Source of the DNA: Candidatus Synechococcus spongiarum SP3
Lineage (GTDB): Bacteria; Cyanobacteriota; Cyanobacteriia; PCC-6307; Cyanobiaceae
Direction: 5' to 3'
NCBI GenBank assembly: GCA_001007665.1
Contig: JXQG01000010.1
Span: forward strand, 1 to 40,247
DNA length: 40,247 bases
Within the stretch, counting starts at the first letter, position 1. Every line of letters begins with the position of its first letter. Both the position numbers and the translations under genes were made by a program. Under the pieces are notes generated by a model that saw only the letters and a program-made list of their open reading frames with translations, searched no databases and was not told the DNA's origin. This document shows, piece after piece, positions 10,335 to 20,565 of the stretch.

Positions 10335-10748
10335 ATGACCACCACCGAAGCCCCAACCGCAATCCAGTCGGATCTCGGCTATTACGAGACCATGTACATC
10401 CTTCGGCCCGACATTGCCGAGGATGCCGTGAACAGCCATGTGAACAAATACCGGGACTGCATCCTGGGGGCTGAAGGGCAGGTGATTGACACCCAGATGC
10501 GGGGTAAGCGGCGTCTGGCCTATCCCATTGACAAGCACACCGAGGGGATTTACGTGCAGTTGCACCACTCCGGCAATGGTCAACAGGTGGCGGTGCTGGA
10601 GCGGACCATGGGGCTGAGCGATGATGTGATCCGCTACCTCACCATCAAGCTGAGCTCTGCCCCTGTCCCCCGCGACTCCCGCAGTGAGCAGGACAAGCCA
10701 GCGGACCATGCCCCTGCTCAGCCCCTCACCCAGCAGGATCAGGGGTGA
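10335..10748 (+). CDS. rpsF: 30S ribosomal protein S6
   Basis: [18 protein letters not shown]...[25 protein letters not shown]; start inside the longer ORF 9618-10748. Confidence 0.96.
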   Translation: MTTTEAPTAIQSDLGYYETMYILRPDIAEDAVNSHVNKYRDCILGAEGQVIDTQMRGKRRLAYPIDKHTEGIYVQLHHSGNGQQVAVLERTMGLSDDVIRYLTIKLSSAPVPRDSRSEQDKPADHAPAQPLTQQDQG

Positions 10749-11938
10749 CGGCTGGCCCAAAGGCGTGTGGCCATGCCCCAAATGTAGATAAAGCCCGCGG
10801 CGGCCCGATGGTCGAACCGGTCCTCTCTGCTGTAGGTGGCCAGGTCCATGGCATAGAGGCCATGGCTGGCCTCGCGGCCGATCACGGTGCAGTTCCCTTT
10901 GTACAGCCTGAGGCGGACCCGGCCGTTTACATCCTTCTGGGTGGCATCAAGGAAGCCGTCCAGGGCCTGTTTGAGGGGACCAAACCAGAGCCCTTGATAG
11001 ACGAGTTCCGCCCAGCGTTGCTCCAACTGGCGCTTGGCGGCCATCACGTCGGCTGCCAGACAGATGGACTCCAACTCCTGGTGGGCCCGGATCAGCAGCA
11101 GCATGCCCGGGGTTTCATAGATCTCCCGTGACTTGATCCCCACCACCCGGTCCTCGATCATGTCAATCCGCCCGTAGCCATGGGTCCCGGCAAGGGCATT
11201 GGTCTGCCGGAGCAAGTCCACCGTGTCCAGGGACTGACCATTGAGGGTGACAGGGTTGCCCTGGGCAAAGCCAATCTCCACCACCACCGCCTCGTCGGGG
11301 GCAGCTTCCGGCCCACAAGTGAGGCCATAGACATCTGCAGGGGGCTCCAGCCAGGGATCCTCCAATGGACCCGCCTCAATACTGCGACCCAACAGGTTGA
11401 GGTCAATGGAATAAGGAGATCTCTTGCTCACCGGGGCCGGAATGCCATGGCGCTCGCCATAGGCAATGGTGTCCTCACGGCTCATGCCCCACTCCCGCGC
11501 CGGGGTGAGAATGGTGAGATCTGGTGCCAGGGCGGCAATGGCCAGATCAAAGCGCACCTGGTCATTGCCCTTGCCGGTGCAGCCATGGGCCACCCCATCC
11601 GCCCCCAGTGCGCGGGCCACTTTCACCAGATGGCGGGCAATCAAGGGGCGCGCCAGGGCCGTGGAGAGGGGATAGCGCCCCTGATAGAGACCGTTGGCGC
11701 GAATGGCCGGCAAGGCGAACTCCTTCACCAACGGCTCCACCAGATCCTCCACCAACGCCTGGCTGGCTCCGGCGCGGAGGGCCTTCCGACGGATGGGTTC
11801 CAGCTCATCCCCCTGGCCCAGATCCGCTGCAAAGGCAACGACATCCTCCACACCCCACTCCTGCCGCAGGTAGGGGATGCAGACACTGGTGTCCACTCCT
11901 CCGGAGTAGGCCAATACCACGCGACGCGCCCGGACCAT
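10739..11938 (-). CDS. argG: Argininosuccinate synthase
   Basis: [23 protein letters not shown]...[13 protein letters not shown]. Confidence 0.97.
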   Translation of the reverse strand: MVRARRVVLAYSGGVDTSVCIPYLRQEWGVEDVVAFAADLGQGDELEPIRRKALRAGASQALVEDLVEPLVKEFALPAIRANGLYQGRYPLSTALARPLIARHLVKVARALGADGVAHGCTGKGNDQVRFDLAIAALAPDLTILTPAREWGMSREDTIAYGERHGIPAPVSKRSPYSIDLNLLGRSIEAGPLEDPWLEPPADVYGLTCGPEAAPDEAVVVEIGFAQGNPVTLNGQSLDTVDLLRQTNALAGTHGYGRIDMIEDRVVGIKSREIYETPGMLLLIRAHQELESICLAADVMAAKRQLEQRWAELVYQGLWFGPLKQALDGFLDATQKDVNGRVRLRLYKGNCTVIGREASHGLYAMDLATYSREDRFDHRAAAGFIYIWGMATRLWASRHP

Positions 11939-11942
11939 CGAT

Positions 11943-12167
11943 TCACTTCATCCTGAATGATTGATTCTGACGTGCTGCCAGCCACTGGTTCAAGATGGCC
12001 GCAGTTGCACCAACACCAGGCCCCACCACCACCATCAGCAACACTGGCGCTGGCGGCGGGGTGAGCACGGTGGAGCGCCCCCAGTGCTGAATCAGCAGAG
12101 ACAGCACCCAGGCCAGGCCCCAGATGGACAGGGTGAGTTGCAGTTTGAAGAATGAATCGGAGGCCAT
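11943..12167 (-). CDS. Small membrane protein, possibly DUF3082-like
   Basis: [27 protein letters not shown]...; position between argG and the DUF3134 gene. Confidence 0.5.
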   Translation of the reverse strand: MASDSFFKLQLTLSIWGLAWVLSLLIQHWGRSTVLTPPPAPVLLMVVVGPGVGATAAILNQWLAARQNQSFRMK

Positions 12168-12225
12168 GGGGAACGGCTGCACTCCTGGAATGCGCTTAGA
12201 ATAATGATCTACTGCCACTTCCTGG

Positions 12226-12489
12226 ATGAGCAGCGCCCTTGTTGACCCACTCAACAATCCCAACCCGTCTCTCAGCTACTACCGGCGTGATGACCCTGCG
12301 CCGGTGCTGCCTCTGCGGGAGGAGCCGGACCTGCTCAGCTGGTTGCAGACCACGGGGCGACTTTTGCAGGAAGAAAAGTATCAGGGTCAGGACCTGAGCA
12401 CCATGGAAGAGGAGGAGCTGTCTGTCCTCATGGGTGAACGGGAGAACTACAGCAAAGACGATGAGCAGGAGGACACCTGGGAAGAGTAG
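12226..12489 (+). CDS. DUF3134 family cyanobacterial protein
   Basis: NPSLSYYRRDDPAPVLPLREEPDLLSWLQTTGRLL. Confidence 0.75.
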   Translation: MSSALVDPLNNPNPSLSYYRRDDPAPVLPLREEPDLLSWLQTTGRLLQEEKYQGQDLSTMEEEELSVLMGERENYSKDDEQEDTWEE

Positions 12490-12578
12490 CGGGAACCGGA
12501 CAAGAACCATTACGGGAGAAGACCGAAGCCAGCCGTTGATGCCCAAGGCCTAGGCTGGCTTCAGTCTTCCGCCACGGC

Positions 12579-13688
12579 ATGGGTGCAGGACCTGGCCCAG
12601 CAGCCTCCCCGCCACGACACAACCTGCCTGGCTCCGGCGCCGCTTGGGCACTCCTCCTGGTCGGTCTGGCGCTGCTGACGGCGCTGCTGGTGGACCGCCA
12701 CATGCGCCAGCTCCAGCTCAGCCCGCCCCTTCTCCTCGCTACCCTGGCGAGTGCTGTGGTGTGTGGCCTGGGGATCCCCCTCCTGCGGCGCTTGCGCATG
12801 GGCCAAACCGTTCGTGTTGATGGCCCCCGCAGCCACCAGAGGAAAAGTGGTACCCCCACCATGGCCGGCTTGCTGCTGGTGCCCTGTGGTGTGGTGCTGG
12901 GGGGGTGGGTGGATGCCGGTGATGGTCGGCTACTGCTGCTGGCCGCCACCGGCCTGGGCTTCATGACCATTGGCGGTCTGGATGACTGGCAAAGCCTGCA
13001 ACACAAGAAGAATCAAGGACTGAGGGCATCAGCCAAGCTGCTGCTCCAGGGGCTGGTGGCTGTTGTCTTCCTGGCCAAGGCCACCCAGCAGGGTTGGCTG
13101 CCCACCCAGGTGTCGTTCCCCTTCGGCGGAGTGCTGGAATTGGGTCCGCTGATCTGGCCTCTGGGCCTGTGGACCTTTCTGTCGGAAAGCAACGCCACCA
13201 ACCTCACCGACGGCCTGGATGGCCTGGCGGCGGGTTGTGGCGCCATTATTCTTCTGGGCATGGCCATCCAGTTGATGGTGCGGGGCAGCAACGGTGATCC
13301 GGCCCTGGCAGGGTTTGCGGCAGCCATGGCGGGGGCCTATCTGGGCTTCCTGATGCACAATCGCCGCCCCGCCAAGGCATTCATGGGGGATACGGGGTCC
13401 TTGGCGCTGGGGGGGATTCTGGCGGGTCTGGCCTTGCTCAGCGACAGCCTTTGGGCCTTGTTGATCATGGGTGTGGTGCCCATGGCTGAATCCCTCTCCG
13501 TGGTGCTCCAGGTGGGATGGTTCAAGTTGAGTCGCTGCTGGTGGGGACAGCCCCGTCGCCTGCTGCGCATGGCGCCCCTGCACCACCACTTTGAGCTGAG
13601 CGGTTACAGCGAGGTGACCGTGGTGGTGGGGTTCTGGTTGGCCGCCGTGGCCTCGGTTGCCCTGGGCCTGCTGTTGCTGGCAGGCTAG
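12579..13688 (+). CDS. mraY: Phospho-N-acetylmuramoyl-pentapeptide-transferase
   Basis: [50 protein letters not shown]. Confidence 0.96.
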   Translation: MGAGPGPAASPPRHNLPGSGAAWALLLVGLALLTALLVDRHMRQLQLSPPLLLATLASAVVCGLGIPLLRRLRMGQTVRVDGPRSHQRKSGTPTMAGLLLVPCGVVLGGWVDAGDGRLLLLAATGLGFMTIGGLDDWQSLQHKKNQGLRASAKLLLQGLVAVVFLAKATQQGWLPTQVSFPFGGVLELGPLIWPLGLWTFLSESNATNLTDGLDGLAAGCGAIILLGMAIQLMVRGSNGDPALAGFAAAMAGAYLGFLMHNRRPAKAFMGDTGSLALGGILAGLALLSDSLWALLIMGVVPMAESLSVVLQVGWFKLSRCWWGQPRRLLRMAPLHHHFELSGYSEVTVVVGFWLAAVASVALGLLLLAG

Positions 13689-13733
13689 GGGGAGCGGATT
13701 CTGGTGCTCCCCATGCCCCATTTCACCTGGCAC

Positions 13734-13955
13734 GACCAAGGGCTCAGTGAAGATTGCCAAAGCCTGGCTGCCATGGCGGCCCGTTTTGAGGAAGCTGCCG
13801 CCTTGATGCGGCGGCTGGATCAGAGTGGCTTTCGTCTGGAGCGCCCGCGGGGCCAACAGCACATCACCCACACGGACTCCACGATATTTGCAGCTTTCGG
13901 CTTTCTGGATGAGACTGGCCCTGGTCGCCAGTTGGAGCTGGTGGAGAGTCCTTGA
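13734..13955 (+). CDS. Small conserved cyanobacterial hypothetical protein
   Basis: MPHFTWHDQGLSEDCQSLAAMAARFEEAAALMRRL... directly downstream of mraY; exact start approximate. Confidence 0.5.
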   Translation, partial: DQGLSEDCQSLAAMAARFEEAAALMRRLDQSGFRLERPRGQQHITHTDSTIFAAFGFLDETGPGRQLELVESP

Positions 13956-13990
13956 GCCAAAGGGGCGGAGCCCAAAAGGCACGGGAGCCA

Positions 13991-14993
13991 ATGGGACCAT
14001 TGGCGAAGGTTCGATGGATATCCATTAAAAACTACAAGGGAATTGAAAACGTAGAATTAGAGTTGCCGGGGCCGCGCATGAAGGACGATCCGGACGTCAT
14101 GGTTATCGGGAGCCAAAACGGGCTGGGCAAGACGTCCATCCTGGAGTGTTGCTCGTTGCTGCTATCGACACTCGTGACACGTCCAAGGCAGTGGGAGTTT
14201 CGGACTACCGGGCCACGGCCGTTGCCGATTCATTTGCCGGACTTGCTCGTTAGAGCAGGAGCAGACCAGCTCAAGCTGGATGGGGAACTATGGCTGGTGA
14301 CAGAGAAGGAGCAGAAGAAATTAAGGGTGTCGTCTCATCTGACCAGGCGCGGAGATGTGAAAATCGACGTGAAAATCAACGGGGAGAGGCTGAGAGACGC
14401 ACGAAAAGAATTTGACGCCACCGGCGAACGTGAAAGCATCGGTGAAGAGTTGATCAGTGTGATCTCGGGCCTGAGCGCCGACCCAATGGTGACAGACTCT
14501 TTCCTGTTGTTCCACAGCTACAGAAAGGCACAGGAAGGGAATCCCGAACTTGGCCCGAACTTGGGATGATGGCGGATGAACCCTCATATGCCCCTCCATA
14601 TCGGCTGTCTCGTCTGCGCCGTCGGTACGATTTCTCAGTAAGCCGTTTTAAGATGATTATCCTGAGATTACTGATGCAGCAGGCAGATTTATTTGAGATA
14701 TCGGAAGTTGAGAATTCAGATACTGCGGTTAGATAATTAAATGAACTATTGAAGCGTTACGTGAATAGCACTATCAGCAAACTTCGTCCGAGGGAGGACA
14801 ATACGATCGACTTCAGAATTGACCCGAGAGGAGGAGGAGATTCTTTCACATTCGATGGTTTGAGTAGTGGCACCGAAGCTTCATGAATTCACTGTTCGCT
14901 CTGGCCCCCCGCAACCGATATATCGTGGCGACGCACTCAGCGGACGTGATGGATTCTGTCGAAAAGGATCGACGCCTATTGCTGGAGGAGTAG
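13991..14993 (+). pseudogene. ABC/OLD-like ATPase (AriA-like), disrupted by an 11-bp duplication, an in-frame stop and an internal deletion
   Basis: ISIKNYKGIENVELELPGP and GSQNGLGKTSILE (Walker A); after the lesion frame 1 reads ...FTFDGLSSGTEAS (signature motif), then frame 3 reads MNSLFALAPRNRYIVATHSADVMDSVEKDRRLLLEE (switch His). Confidence 0.75.
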
Positions 14994-15003
14994 GGCTGCA
15001 GTT

Positions 15004-15894
15004 ATGGTTCAGGTCAAAACAGGGATACGCCCCGAGGAGGTGCGGGCGGGCGGGGAGCACGTGCTCTTTGTAGAGGGCAGCGAAGATGGGTCGCTGGACC
15101 AGGCGGTATTGCGGGCATTGCTGGGCAATACCCTGCGGGTCGAGGTCATGGGGCCGTCGTATTTCGTGCGAAGCGCTGCGCAAGCCTTGGCTCCGCACCA
15201 CCCCCGGTATTACTTTCTGATTGATCGGGACCATTACAACGATGAGTTCGTCGAGAAAAGCTGGGAAGGCTTCCCAGACGCGGATAAGGACAATCTCCTG
15301 GTGTGGAGACGGCGGGAGATCGAAAACTACTTTCTGGAACCCCCTTTCCTTGTGGAATCAGCGTTTTGTCGCACCTCTGAGACGAGGCTGAAAACGACCT
15401 TAGTGAAAGCGGCACAGGAGTGCGTGTTCCTGGATGTCGCCAACTCCGTGATTTCATCGGTTCGCGAGGAGCAGAAGTCGACGTGGATCAACCACTTCGC
15501 CAACCCGCAAGATTTTACATCAAAGGCGGTAGCGATAGAACAGTTAAGATCGCACAAAGCATTCATTGAGCGGAGTAAAAAAGTCTCGGAAATGTTGTCA
15601 AAGGACGAGCTCACTGAGCGATTAGAGACAACCCTGGCGTCCATGACAGGAGGCGGAGAAACGCTCACCTGCGGGACGGGCCGATGGATTGAAATGATCC
15701 GCGGCAAGAAGGTACTCACTCAACTGCTGAGCTCAGGTGGATTTCAGGTGAAAGACGCGAACGGCCAACCGTTGCAGGGTGAGGAGAGGGTGAAAGAAAT
15801 TGTGAAGGAACTGGTCGTCAAGGACGTGGACAGCCGGCCTAAGGACCTGGTAAAGCTGAAGCAGTTGCTTCAGGAGCGTGTGGCCAGCCAGTGA
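15004..15894 (+). CDS. TOPRIM/DUF4435-like protein, AriB-like effector partner of the upstream ATPase
   Basis: HVLFVEGSEDGSLDQAVLRALL...YYFLIDRDHYND...LLVWRRREIENYFLEPPFL; 296 aa, adjacent to the ATPase. Confidence 0.65.
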   Translation: MVQVKTGIRPEEVRAGGEHVLFVEGSEDGSLDQAVLRALLGNTLRVEVMGPSYFVRSAAQALAPHHPRYYFLIDRDHYNDEFVEKSWEGFPDADKDNLLVWRRREIENYFLEPPFLVESAFCRTSETRLKTTLVKAAQECVFLDVANSVISSVREEQKSTWINHFANPQDFTSKAVAIEQLRSHKAFIERSKKVSEMLSKDELTERLETTLASMTGGGETLTCGTGRWIEMIRGKKVLTQLLSSGGFQVKDANGQPLQGEERVKEIVKELVVKDVDSRPKDLVKLKQLLQERVASQ

Positions 15895-15982
15895 TGGCAC
15901 CGGCTCCTGGCCGTCCCCGGTCGCCAACTGGAGCGGGTGAAACCCTGAAGGGGAATGACCACCCCACCTCCCCTTGGGCCTC

Positions 15983-18145
15983 TCAGCGGGAAAGGAAGCG
16001 GTAGTGGTCCATGCCCTCCAGAATCCCCCAGGCCTGGGGGCGACGGGCGAAGAACACGCTGCGCTGCTGGCGCAGTTCGTCCAGGGAGGGGTCATGGTTG
16101 GCCAGAACCACCCCCAGGGGCAACCCGCGCAGCACTTCTCCATCCCCATGCTGGCTGGCAGCTACGAGGATGTGCTCCAGGGGAATGCCTTGCTGCAGGG
16201 CCACATGGCGAATGGCGTCAGGCCGACCCCCTGCAAAAGGCAGCAGGTCCAGAAACACGTGATCCACCAGCATCACCTGGGCACGCAGACCCTGCTCACG
16301 GATGGCCTGGCGAATGGCAGCCACCAGGCTTGGATCTTCGCCATTGAGCCAGTAGCTCAACTTGTACTCACCCTGCTGGGAGGACGGCTGCAGGGTCAGG
16401 CAGTCCTGGAACTCGGCCATGGCGTTCTCAAGGGCGGCACGATCCCAGCCCTCGCTGATGTGGTCCCGCCAGCCCAGATCCTGATCCTGGTCCGGACCAT
16501 AGGAAACGTCCGTACCGTTGCGGCAGATCCACACATCTGCAGGGGGTAGATCCAGGGCCTCCAATTGCTCCTTGGCCTGCTGGGGTCCCACGCCGGTGAG
16601 AATGCCGAAGCTGGTTTGGGGGCGGGTGGCGTGAAGTCGCTTGTTGAGGGCCTGCAAACTATCCTGGTCCGCCTCGGCCAGGGCGCCGTCCAGGTCACAG
16701 TACAATAGTCGGCGCCCCAGACGCGCTGTCACGCCAGGGGTTTTGGACAGGGTCAGGGGGGGCAGGCTGTAGTCCTTCACCAGGCCGGAGCCCAGACTCA
16801 GGTAGCGCCGGGCATGGGCCACCCAGCTGTAATGGTGCTGTACCGCCTCAAGACCGCTGCTGGCAAACGTTTGCCAGCGCTTGGGCTGGCCCACCAGCCG
16901 CTCAATGGCCGTGCGCAGTTGGTCGATGTTGGTCACGTCCGCCAGGATTCCGTTGTGGCAACGGCTCAAGATGTCCCGTGGCCCCCCATCGTCCGTGGCG
17001 ACGACCGGGAGGCCGCTGGCCGCAGCCTCCAGGAGGGTGAGGCCGAAGGGTTCGGTGAGGGCAGGGTTCACAAAGACGCCGCCCCGCTGGGCCGCCCAAC
17101 GGTAGAGTTGGGGCACCTGATCGCTGCCCATCTGCTTGGGGTAGGCCACTTGGCCGTAGAGATTGTGATAATCCACCAACTCCAGCACCTGCTGGAACAC
17201 TTCCCGCTGCTCCCGCTCGGCTTTGCGGATGTCCTGACGGGAGCCCATCAGCAGGATGAGATTCCCCTGCCTCCGCAACCGCTCCGAACTGCCGAAGGCG
17301 GCCACCAGTGCGGGGATGTTCTTGCGGCGATCCGCCCGGGAGAGGGCCAGCACAGGCGGCCGCTGGGGCTGGCGCAGAAATTTCCCCAGAAGGGCATCCA
17401 GGTCTGTGGAGGGCGGATCGCTATTGCGGGCCGGATGAAAGCGCTCCAGGTCCACGCCCGGAGCAATGACCGTGGCCAGTTCGGGGTGGAAGCGACCATA
17501 GCGGGCGTATTGATCCGTGGCCTCCTGACGGGTGCTGGTCACCACCAGGCAGCTTTGGGCCAGGGCCAGCTCCTCGGCATCGATGCGCAGGCTCATGGCG
17601 TAGGTCTTCTCGATCTGGGCCCGGGTCTGGCCGGTACCCAGGAGGCGGCGCAACTTCTCCCGACCCAGGGAATGACCGGTAAACAGCAGGGGAATCTCCA
17701 GCCGGCGGCTCACCAGAGCGCCCACATAGCCCGCATCGGCATAGTGGGCATGAATCCAGTGGGGCCGCCGACCACGACGACAGATGTGGTGAATGAGTTC
17801 ATCGGCCAGTTCATCCAGGTGGGGCCAGAGCAGTTCTTTGCGGAGGTAGCGTCTGGGCCCGAAGGGGAAACGTACAATCTGGCCCCCCGGGCAAATGGTT
17901 TCTTCCCGGCGGCTGTAATCGCTGGACACCCGACGGTCCTCGATGAGTCGGGTGACCACTTCCACCCGCTCCACGTCCTCCTGCGCCGCCAGCGCCTTGA
18001 CCAACTCCAGCACATAGAGGGTTTGCCCTCCAGTGTCCGCGTCACGGCCCAGCTCAAGATTGTGAGCCCGAAACAAGCCGTGAAGATGGAGGTGCAAAAG
18101 GTACAAGGGCCACCACCACCGTGAACGATTCTTAATGACTACCAC
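15983..18145 (-). CDS. sps: Sucrose-phosphate synthase with C-terminal SPP-like domain
   Basis: HLHGLFRAHNLELGRDADTGGQTLYVLELVKAL...; glycosyltransferase NPALTEPFGLTLLEAAASGLPVVATDDGGP; C-terminal LYCDLDGAL HAD motif; GTG start near 18145 inferred. Confidence 0.93.
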   Translation of the reverse strand: MVVIKNRSRWWWPLYLLHLHLHGLFRAHNLELGRDADTGGQTLYVLELVKALAAQEDVERVEVVTRLIEDRRVSSDYSRREETICPGGQIVRFPFGPRRYLRKELLWPHLDELADELIHHICRRGRRPHWIHAHYADAGYVGALVSRRLEIPLLFTGHSLGREKLRRLLGTGQTRAQIEKTYAMSLRIDAEELALAQSCLVVTSTRQEATDQYARYGRFHPELATVIAPGVDLERFHPARNSDPPSTDLDALLGKFLRQPQRPPVLALSRADRRKNIPALVAAFGSSERLRRQGNLILLMGSRQDIRKAEREQREVFQQVLELVDYHNLYGQVAYPKQMGSDQVPQLYRWAAQRGGVFVNPALTEPFGLTLLEAAASGLPVVATDDGGPRDILSRCHNGILADVTNIDQLRTAIERLVGQPKRWQTFASSGLEAVQHHYSWVAHARRYLSLGSGLVKDYSLPPLTLSKTPGVTARLGRRLLYCDLDGALAEADQDSLQALNKRLHATRPQTSFGILTGVGPQQAKEQLEALDLPPADVWICRNGTDVSYGPDQDQDLGWRDHISEGWDRAALENAMAEFQDCLTLQPSSQQGEYKLSYWLNGEDPSLVAAIRQAIREQGLRAQVMLVDHVFLDLLPFAGGRPDAIRHVALQQGIPLEHILVAASQHGDGEVLRGLPLGVVLANHDPSLDELRQQRSVFFARRPQAWGILEGMDHYRFLSR

Positions 18146-18239
18146 ATAAAAGAAACCATTCCAAGCCCGCCAGGGCAGTTGCAGCAGACTGCAACAGAGG
18201 TTGTGCCGGCATCCCCCAGGGTCATCCCATGCGGCGGCG

Positions 18240-18959
18240 TCAGGTGGGTGGTTGCGGCGAAGGCGTTGTGGCCAGGGGGCGCCTGGCCGGTACGCCCACA
18301 GAACGCGGGTAGGGGGCAGGGCAGGCTGTCTCCGATTCCAGGACCAACACGTGACGCTGGCCGCGATTACCGGGCAGCCGACAACGCTCCCTGGCACGGA
18401 TTCGGCAACCCAACTGTCGGGCTGCCTGTTGCAAGACCTGGTGATCCACGGCGCTCCAGCGACCCCGGTAGAGGAGGGCCACGCCGCGACGACCCAGCAG
18501 TGGCGCCAGGTATTCCGCCACCACTGGCGCCGCCGCCACCCCTCGCGCCACCGCCACATCAAAATGACCACGGTAGTGGTCGTCCCGACCCAACACCTCG
18601 GCCCGTTCACACACCACCTCCACCCGTGCCTTCAGGCCAAGGGCACTGGCCATGGCCCGCACCGCAGCACACTTGCGCTGCACGGAGTCCACCAGCACCC
18701 AGCGGCTCTCCGGCAGGGCAATGGCCAGCACCAATCCCGGAATGCCGCCACCGGTGCCCACGTCCACCCCCCGCAGGGGGCCGTGGAGGGGGGGATCCAT
18801 GCGGGCGAGGGGCCACAGAGAATCCTGCACCTGGGCCACCCAATAGTTGTCCCCCTCCACCAGTCTGGTAAGGTTGCAGCGGCGATTCCATTGGCGCAGT
18901 TGCTGCTGCAAGAGCGCCAGAGCCTGGTGCTGGGCTGGAGACAGGCGGAATTGCGTCAC
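18240..18959 (-). CDS. rsmG: 16S rRNA (guanine527-N7)-methyltransferase RsmG
   Basis: VDVGTGGGIPGLVLAIALPESRWVLVDSVQRKCA. Confidence 0.92.
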   Translation of the reverse strand: MTQFRLSPAQHQALALLQQQLRQWNRRCNLTRLVEGDNYWVAQVQDSLWPLARMDPPLHGPLRGVDVGTGGGIPGLVLAIALPESRWVLVDSVQRKCAAVRAMASALGLKARVEVVCERAEVLGRDDHYRGHFDVAVARGVAAAPVVAEYLAPLLGRRGVALLYRGRWSAVDHQVLQQAARQLGCRIRARERCRLPGNRGQRHVLVLESETACPAPYPRSVGVPARRPLATTPSPQPPT

Positions 18960-18991
18960 GTTCCTCTTCTCCGGAGATGGAATCCCCCGCC

Positions 18992-20251
18992 TCAGCGCAG
19001 CAGTAGACCCGCGAGGAGCAAGTTCAGTTCACGCCCTTGGGGCCAGAGCAGATGGCGGCGAATGGTCCATGGCGCCGCGGTCAGGAGACGCACCATGGCT
19101 CCTGTCAAACTGGCCAGGGGGAGGGTGTTGGTGAGGAAGCCCCTCCAGAGGGGTTGAGGCAGGTGGAAAAAGGTGTGGAAGAAGGTTTGCAGGTCGTTGC
19201 TGTTGAGGCGCATCAACTTCTCCAGGCCAAAGCGGTAGATGCCGTGGCGACGCACCAGGTCGTCACTCCAGAGATTGCCCCAGGCGGCACGACTCAACGC
19301 TGCACCCCTTCGTCCTTGCCGAAGGCCTTGGGCGATGGCGGCGGCCAGGCCGGGACCACGGCGCAGCAGGGAGCCCAGCATGTAGCCCGAGGCAGGGTGA
19401 ACCATGGTGGCCGCCCCGCCAAAGCCCACCACCCGCTGCCGTCGATCCGGCAGGGGCAGGTTCATGGGAAACAGGCACTGTTCCACCTCATGCACCTGCT
19501 CCACCACACAGCCTTGTCGCTCCAGGCGCTGCTCCAGGCGGTGTTTCAAGAGGTGGAAAGGGAGGGGGGGATAAGCCGCCAGGGAGGTTTCCTCCACGAA
19601 ATACGTGCCGCTGCCCAGGTCCATGGCATAGAGGAAGGTGGGAGGCTCCTGCTGCTGCTCCGAGCTGAGATGGCCGTTGCGGTAGTCCATCAGCACAAAG
19701 GAGCCGGGCTGGATGGGGGGAGTCGAGAAGCGCCCCACCACCCCGTAGGCTGCCTGCTGCGCCACGGCAGTGCAACGGGGACGCTGCACAAAGACTGGCT
19801 GGTGGCCCGTGGCATCCACCACCAGCCGTGCGCGGTAGCGCTGCCCCGATGCCCCCTGCACGTCCGAGTGGCCGGGGTGGTGCTGAATGGCCACGGCCCC
19901 GTCCTGCTGAACACGGACGCCGTGCTGGCTGCACAGTTGCCGCCAGTACCCTTGCAGACCGTCCTTGTCAATCAGACCATAGTCCAGACCATGATCCAAC
20001 TGCTCCCCCAGGAATACGCTGGAGCAGTGCCGCCACCGGTGGGCCAGCAGAAACCCCAAACCCGGCTCATCCAGCTCATGGCTCCAGATGCCATAGGTGT
20101 TGGGCCATGGCCGCCAGGGATCCTGGGCCACAAGAAGAGTGACCGCAAGCTGGCGCCGGGCCAACGCCGTGGCCATGCAGAGGGCTGCCGGTCCTGCCCC
20201 CACCACCAGCACATGGCAGAGCACAGCCGCGGAAGGGAGGGATGCACCCAT
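18992..20251 (-). CDS. crtL: Lycopene cyclase
   Basis: VLVVGAGPAALCMATALA, PNTYGIWSHEL, VVDATGHQPV, MDYRN, FGGAATMVHPASGYMLG. Confidence 0.93.
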   Translation of the reverse strand: MGASLPSAAVLCHVLVVGAGPAALCMATALARRQLAVTLLVAQDPWRPWPNTYGIWSHELDEPGLGFLLAHRWRHCSSVFLGEQLDHGLDYGLIDKDGLQGYWRQLCSQHGVRVQQDGAVAIQHHPGHSDVQGASGQRYRARLVVDATGHQPVFVQRPRCTAVAQQAAYGVVGRFSTPPIQPGSFVLMDYRNGHLSSEQQQEPPTFLYAMDLGSGTYFVEETSLAAYPPLPFHLLKHRLEQRLERQGCVVEQVHEVEQCLFPMNLPLPDRRQRVVGFGGAATMVHPASGYMLGSLLRRGPGLAAAIAQGLRQGRRGAALSRAAWGNLWSDDLVRRHGIYRFGLEKLMRLNSNDLQTFFHTFFHLPQPLWRGFLTNTLPLASLTGAMVRLLTAAPWTIRRHLLWPQGRELNLLLAGLLLR

Positions 20252-20283
20252 GGGGTATGGCAGTCAGGGTGTCACGGACTGTT

Positions 20284-20520
20284 TCAGAAGGCGTTGAGGT
20301 TGATGCCCATTTGCCGGGCATAGGCGTCAAGACCCTTCTTCTGTATGGTGCGCAACGCCCTGGTGGAGATCCTCATGCGCACATGGCGCCGCCCCTCCGG
20401 CCACCAGAGGCGCCGTTGCTGCAGGTTCACCTGCTGCAGCTTTTTGGTACGGATGTGGGAGTGGCTGACGGCCATGGCATTGTTGGCGCGCTTGCCACTG
20501 AGTTGGCAGACCCGAGACAT
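20284..20520 (-). CDS. rpmB: 50S ribosomal protein L28
   Basis: [39 protein letters not shown]...[14 protein letters not shown]. Confidence 0.95.
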   Translation of the reverse strand: MSRVCQLSGKRANNAMAVSHSHIRTKKLQQVNLQQRRLWWPEGRRHVRMRISTRALRTIQKKGLDAYARQMGINLNAF

Positions 20521-20565
20521 GGAAGAAGCATTGAGGTCCATACCATAGCCCACAAGGGAGCCTCT

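Noticed and set aside
10739-10748. 10-bp tail-to-tail overlap of rpsF and argG
   Set aside because: Common in compact cyanobacterial genomes; not noteworthy by itself
13029-14000. 323-aa minus-strand ORF
   Set aside because: Antisense to mraY; His/Gln-rich mirror composition
16814-18124. 436-aa plus-strand ORF
   Set aside because: Antisense to the SPS coding region; no recognisable motif
18146-18610. N-terminal extension of the SPS ORF
   Set aside because: Overlaps rsmG in another frame with Trp/Arg-rich noise; SPS homology begins near HLHGLFRAHN
19037-20323. 428-aa plus-strand ORF
   Set aside because: Antisense to crtL; mirror ORF
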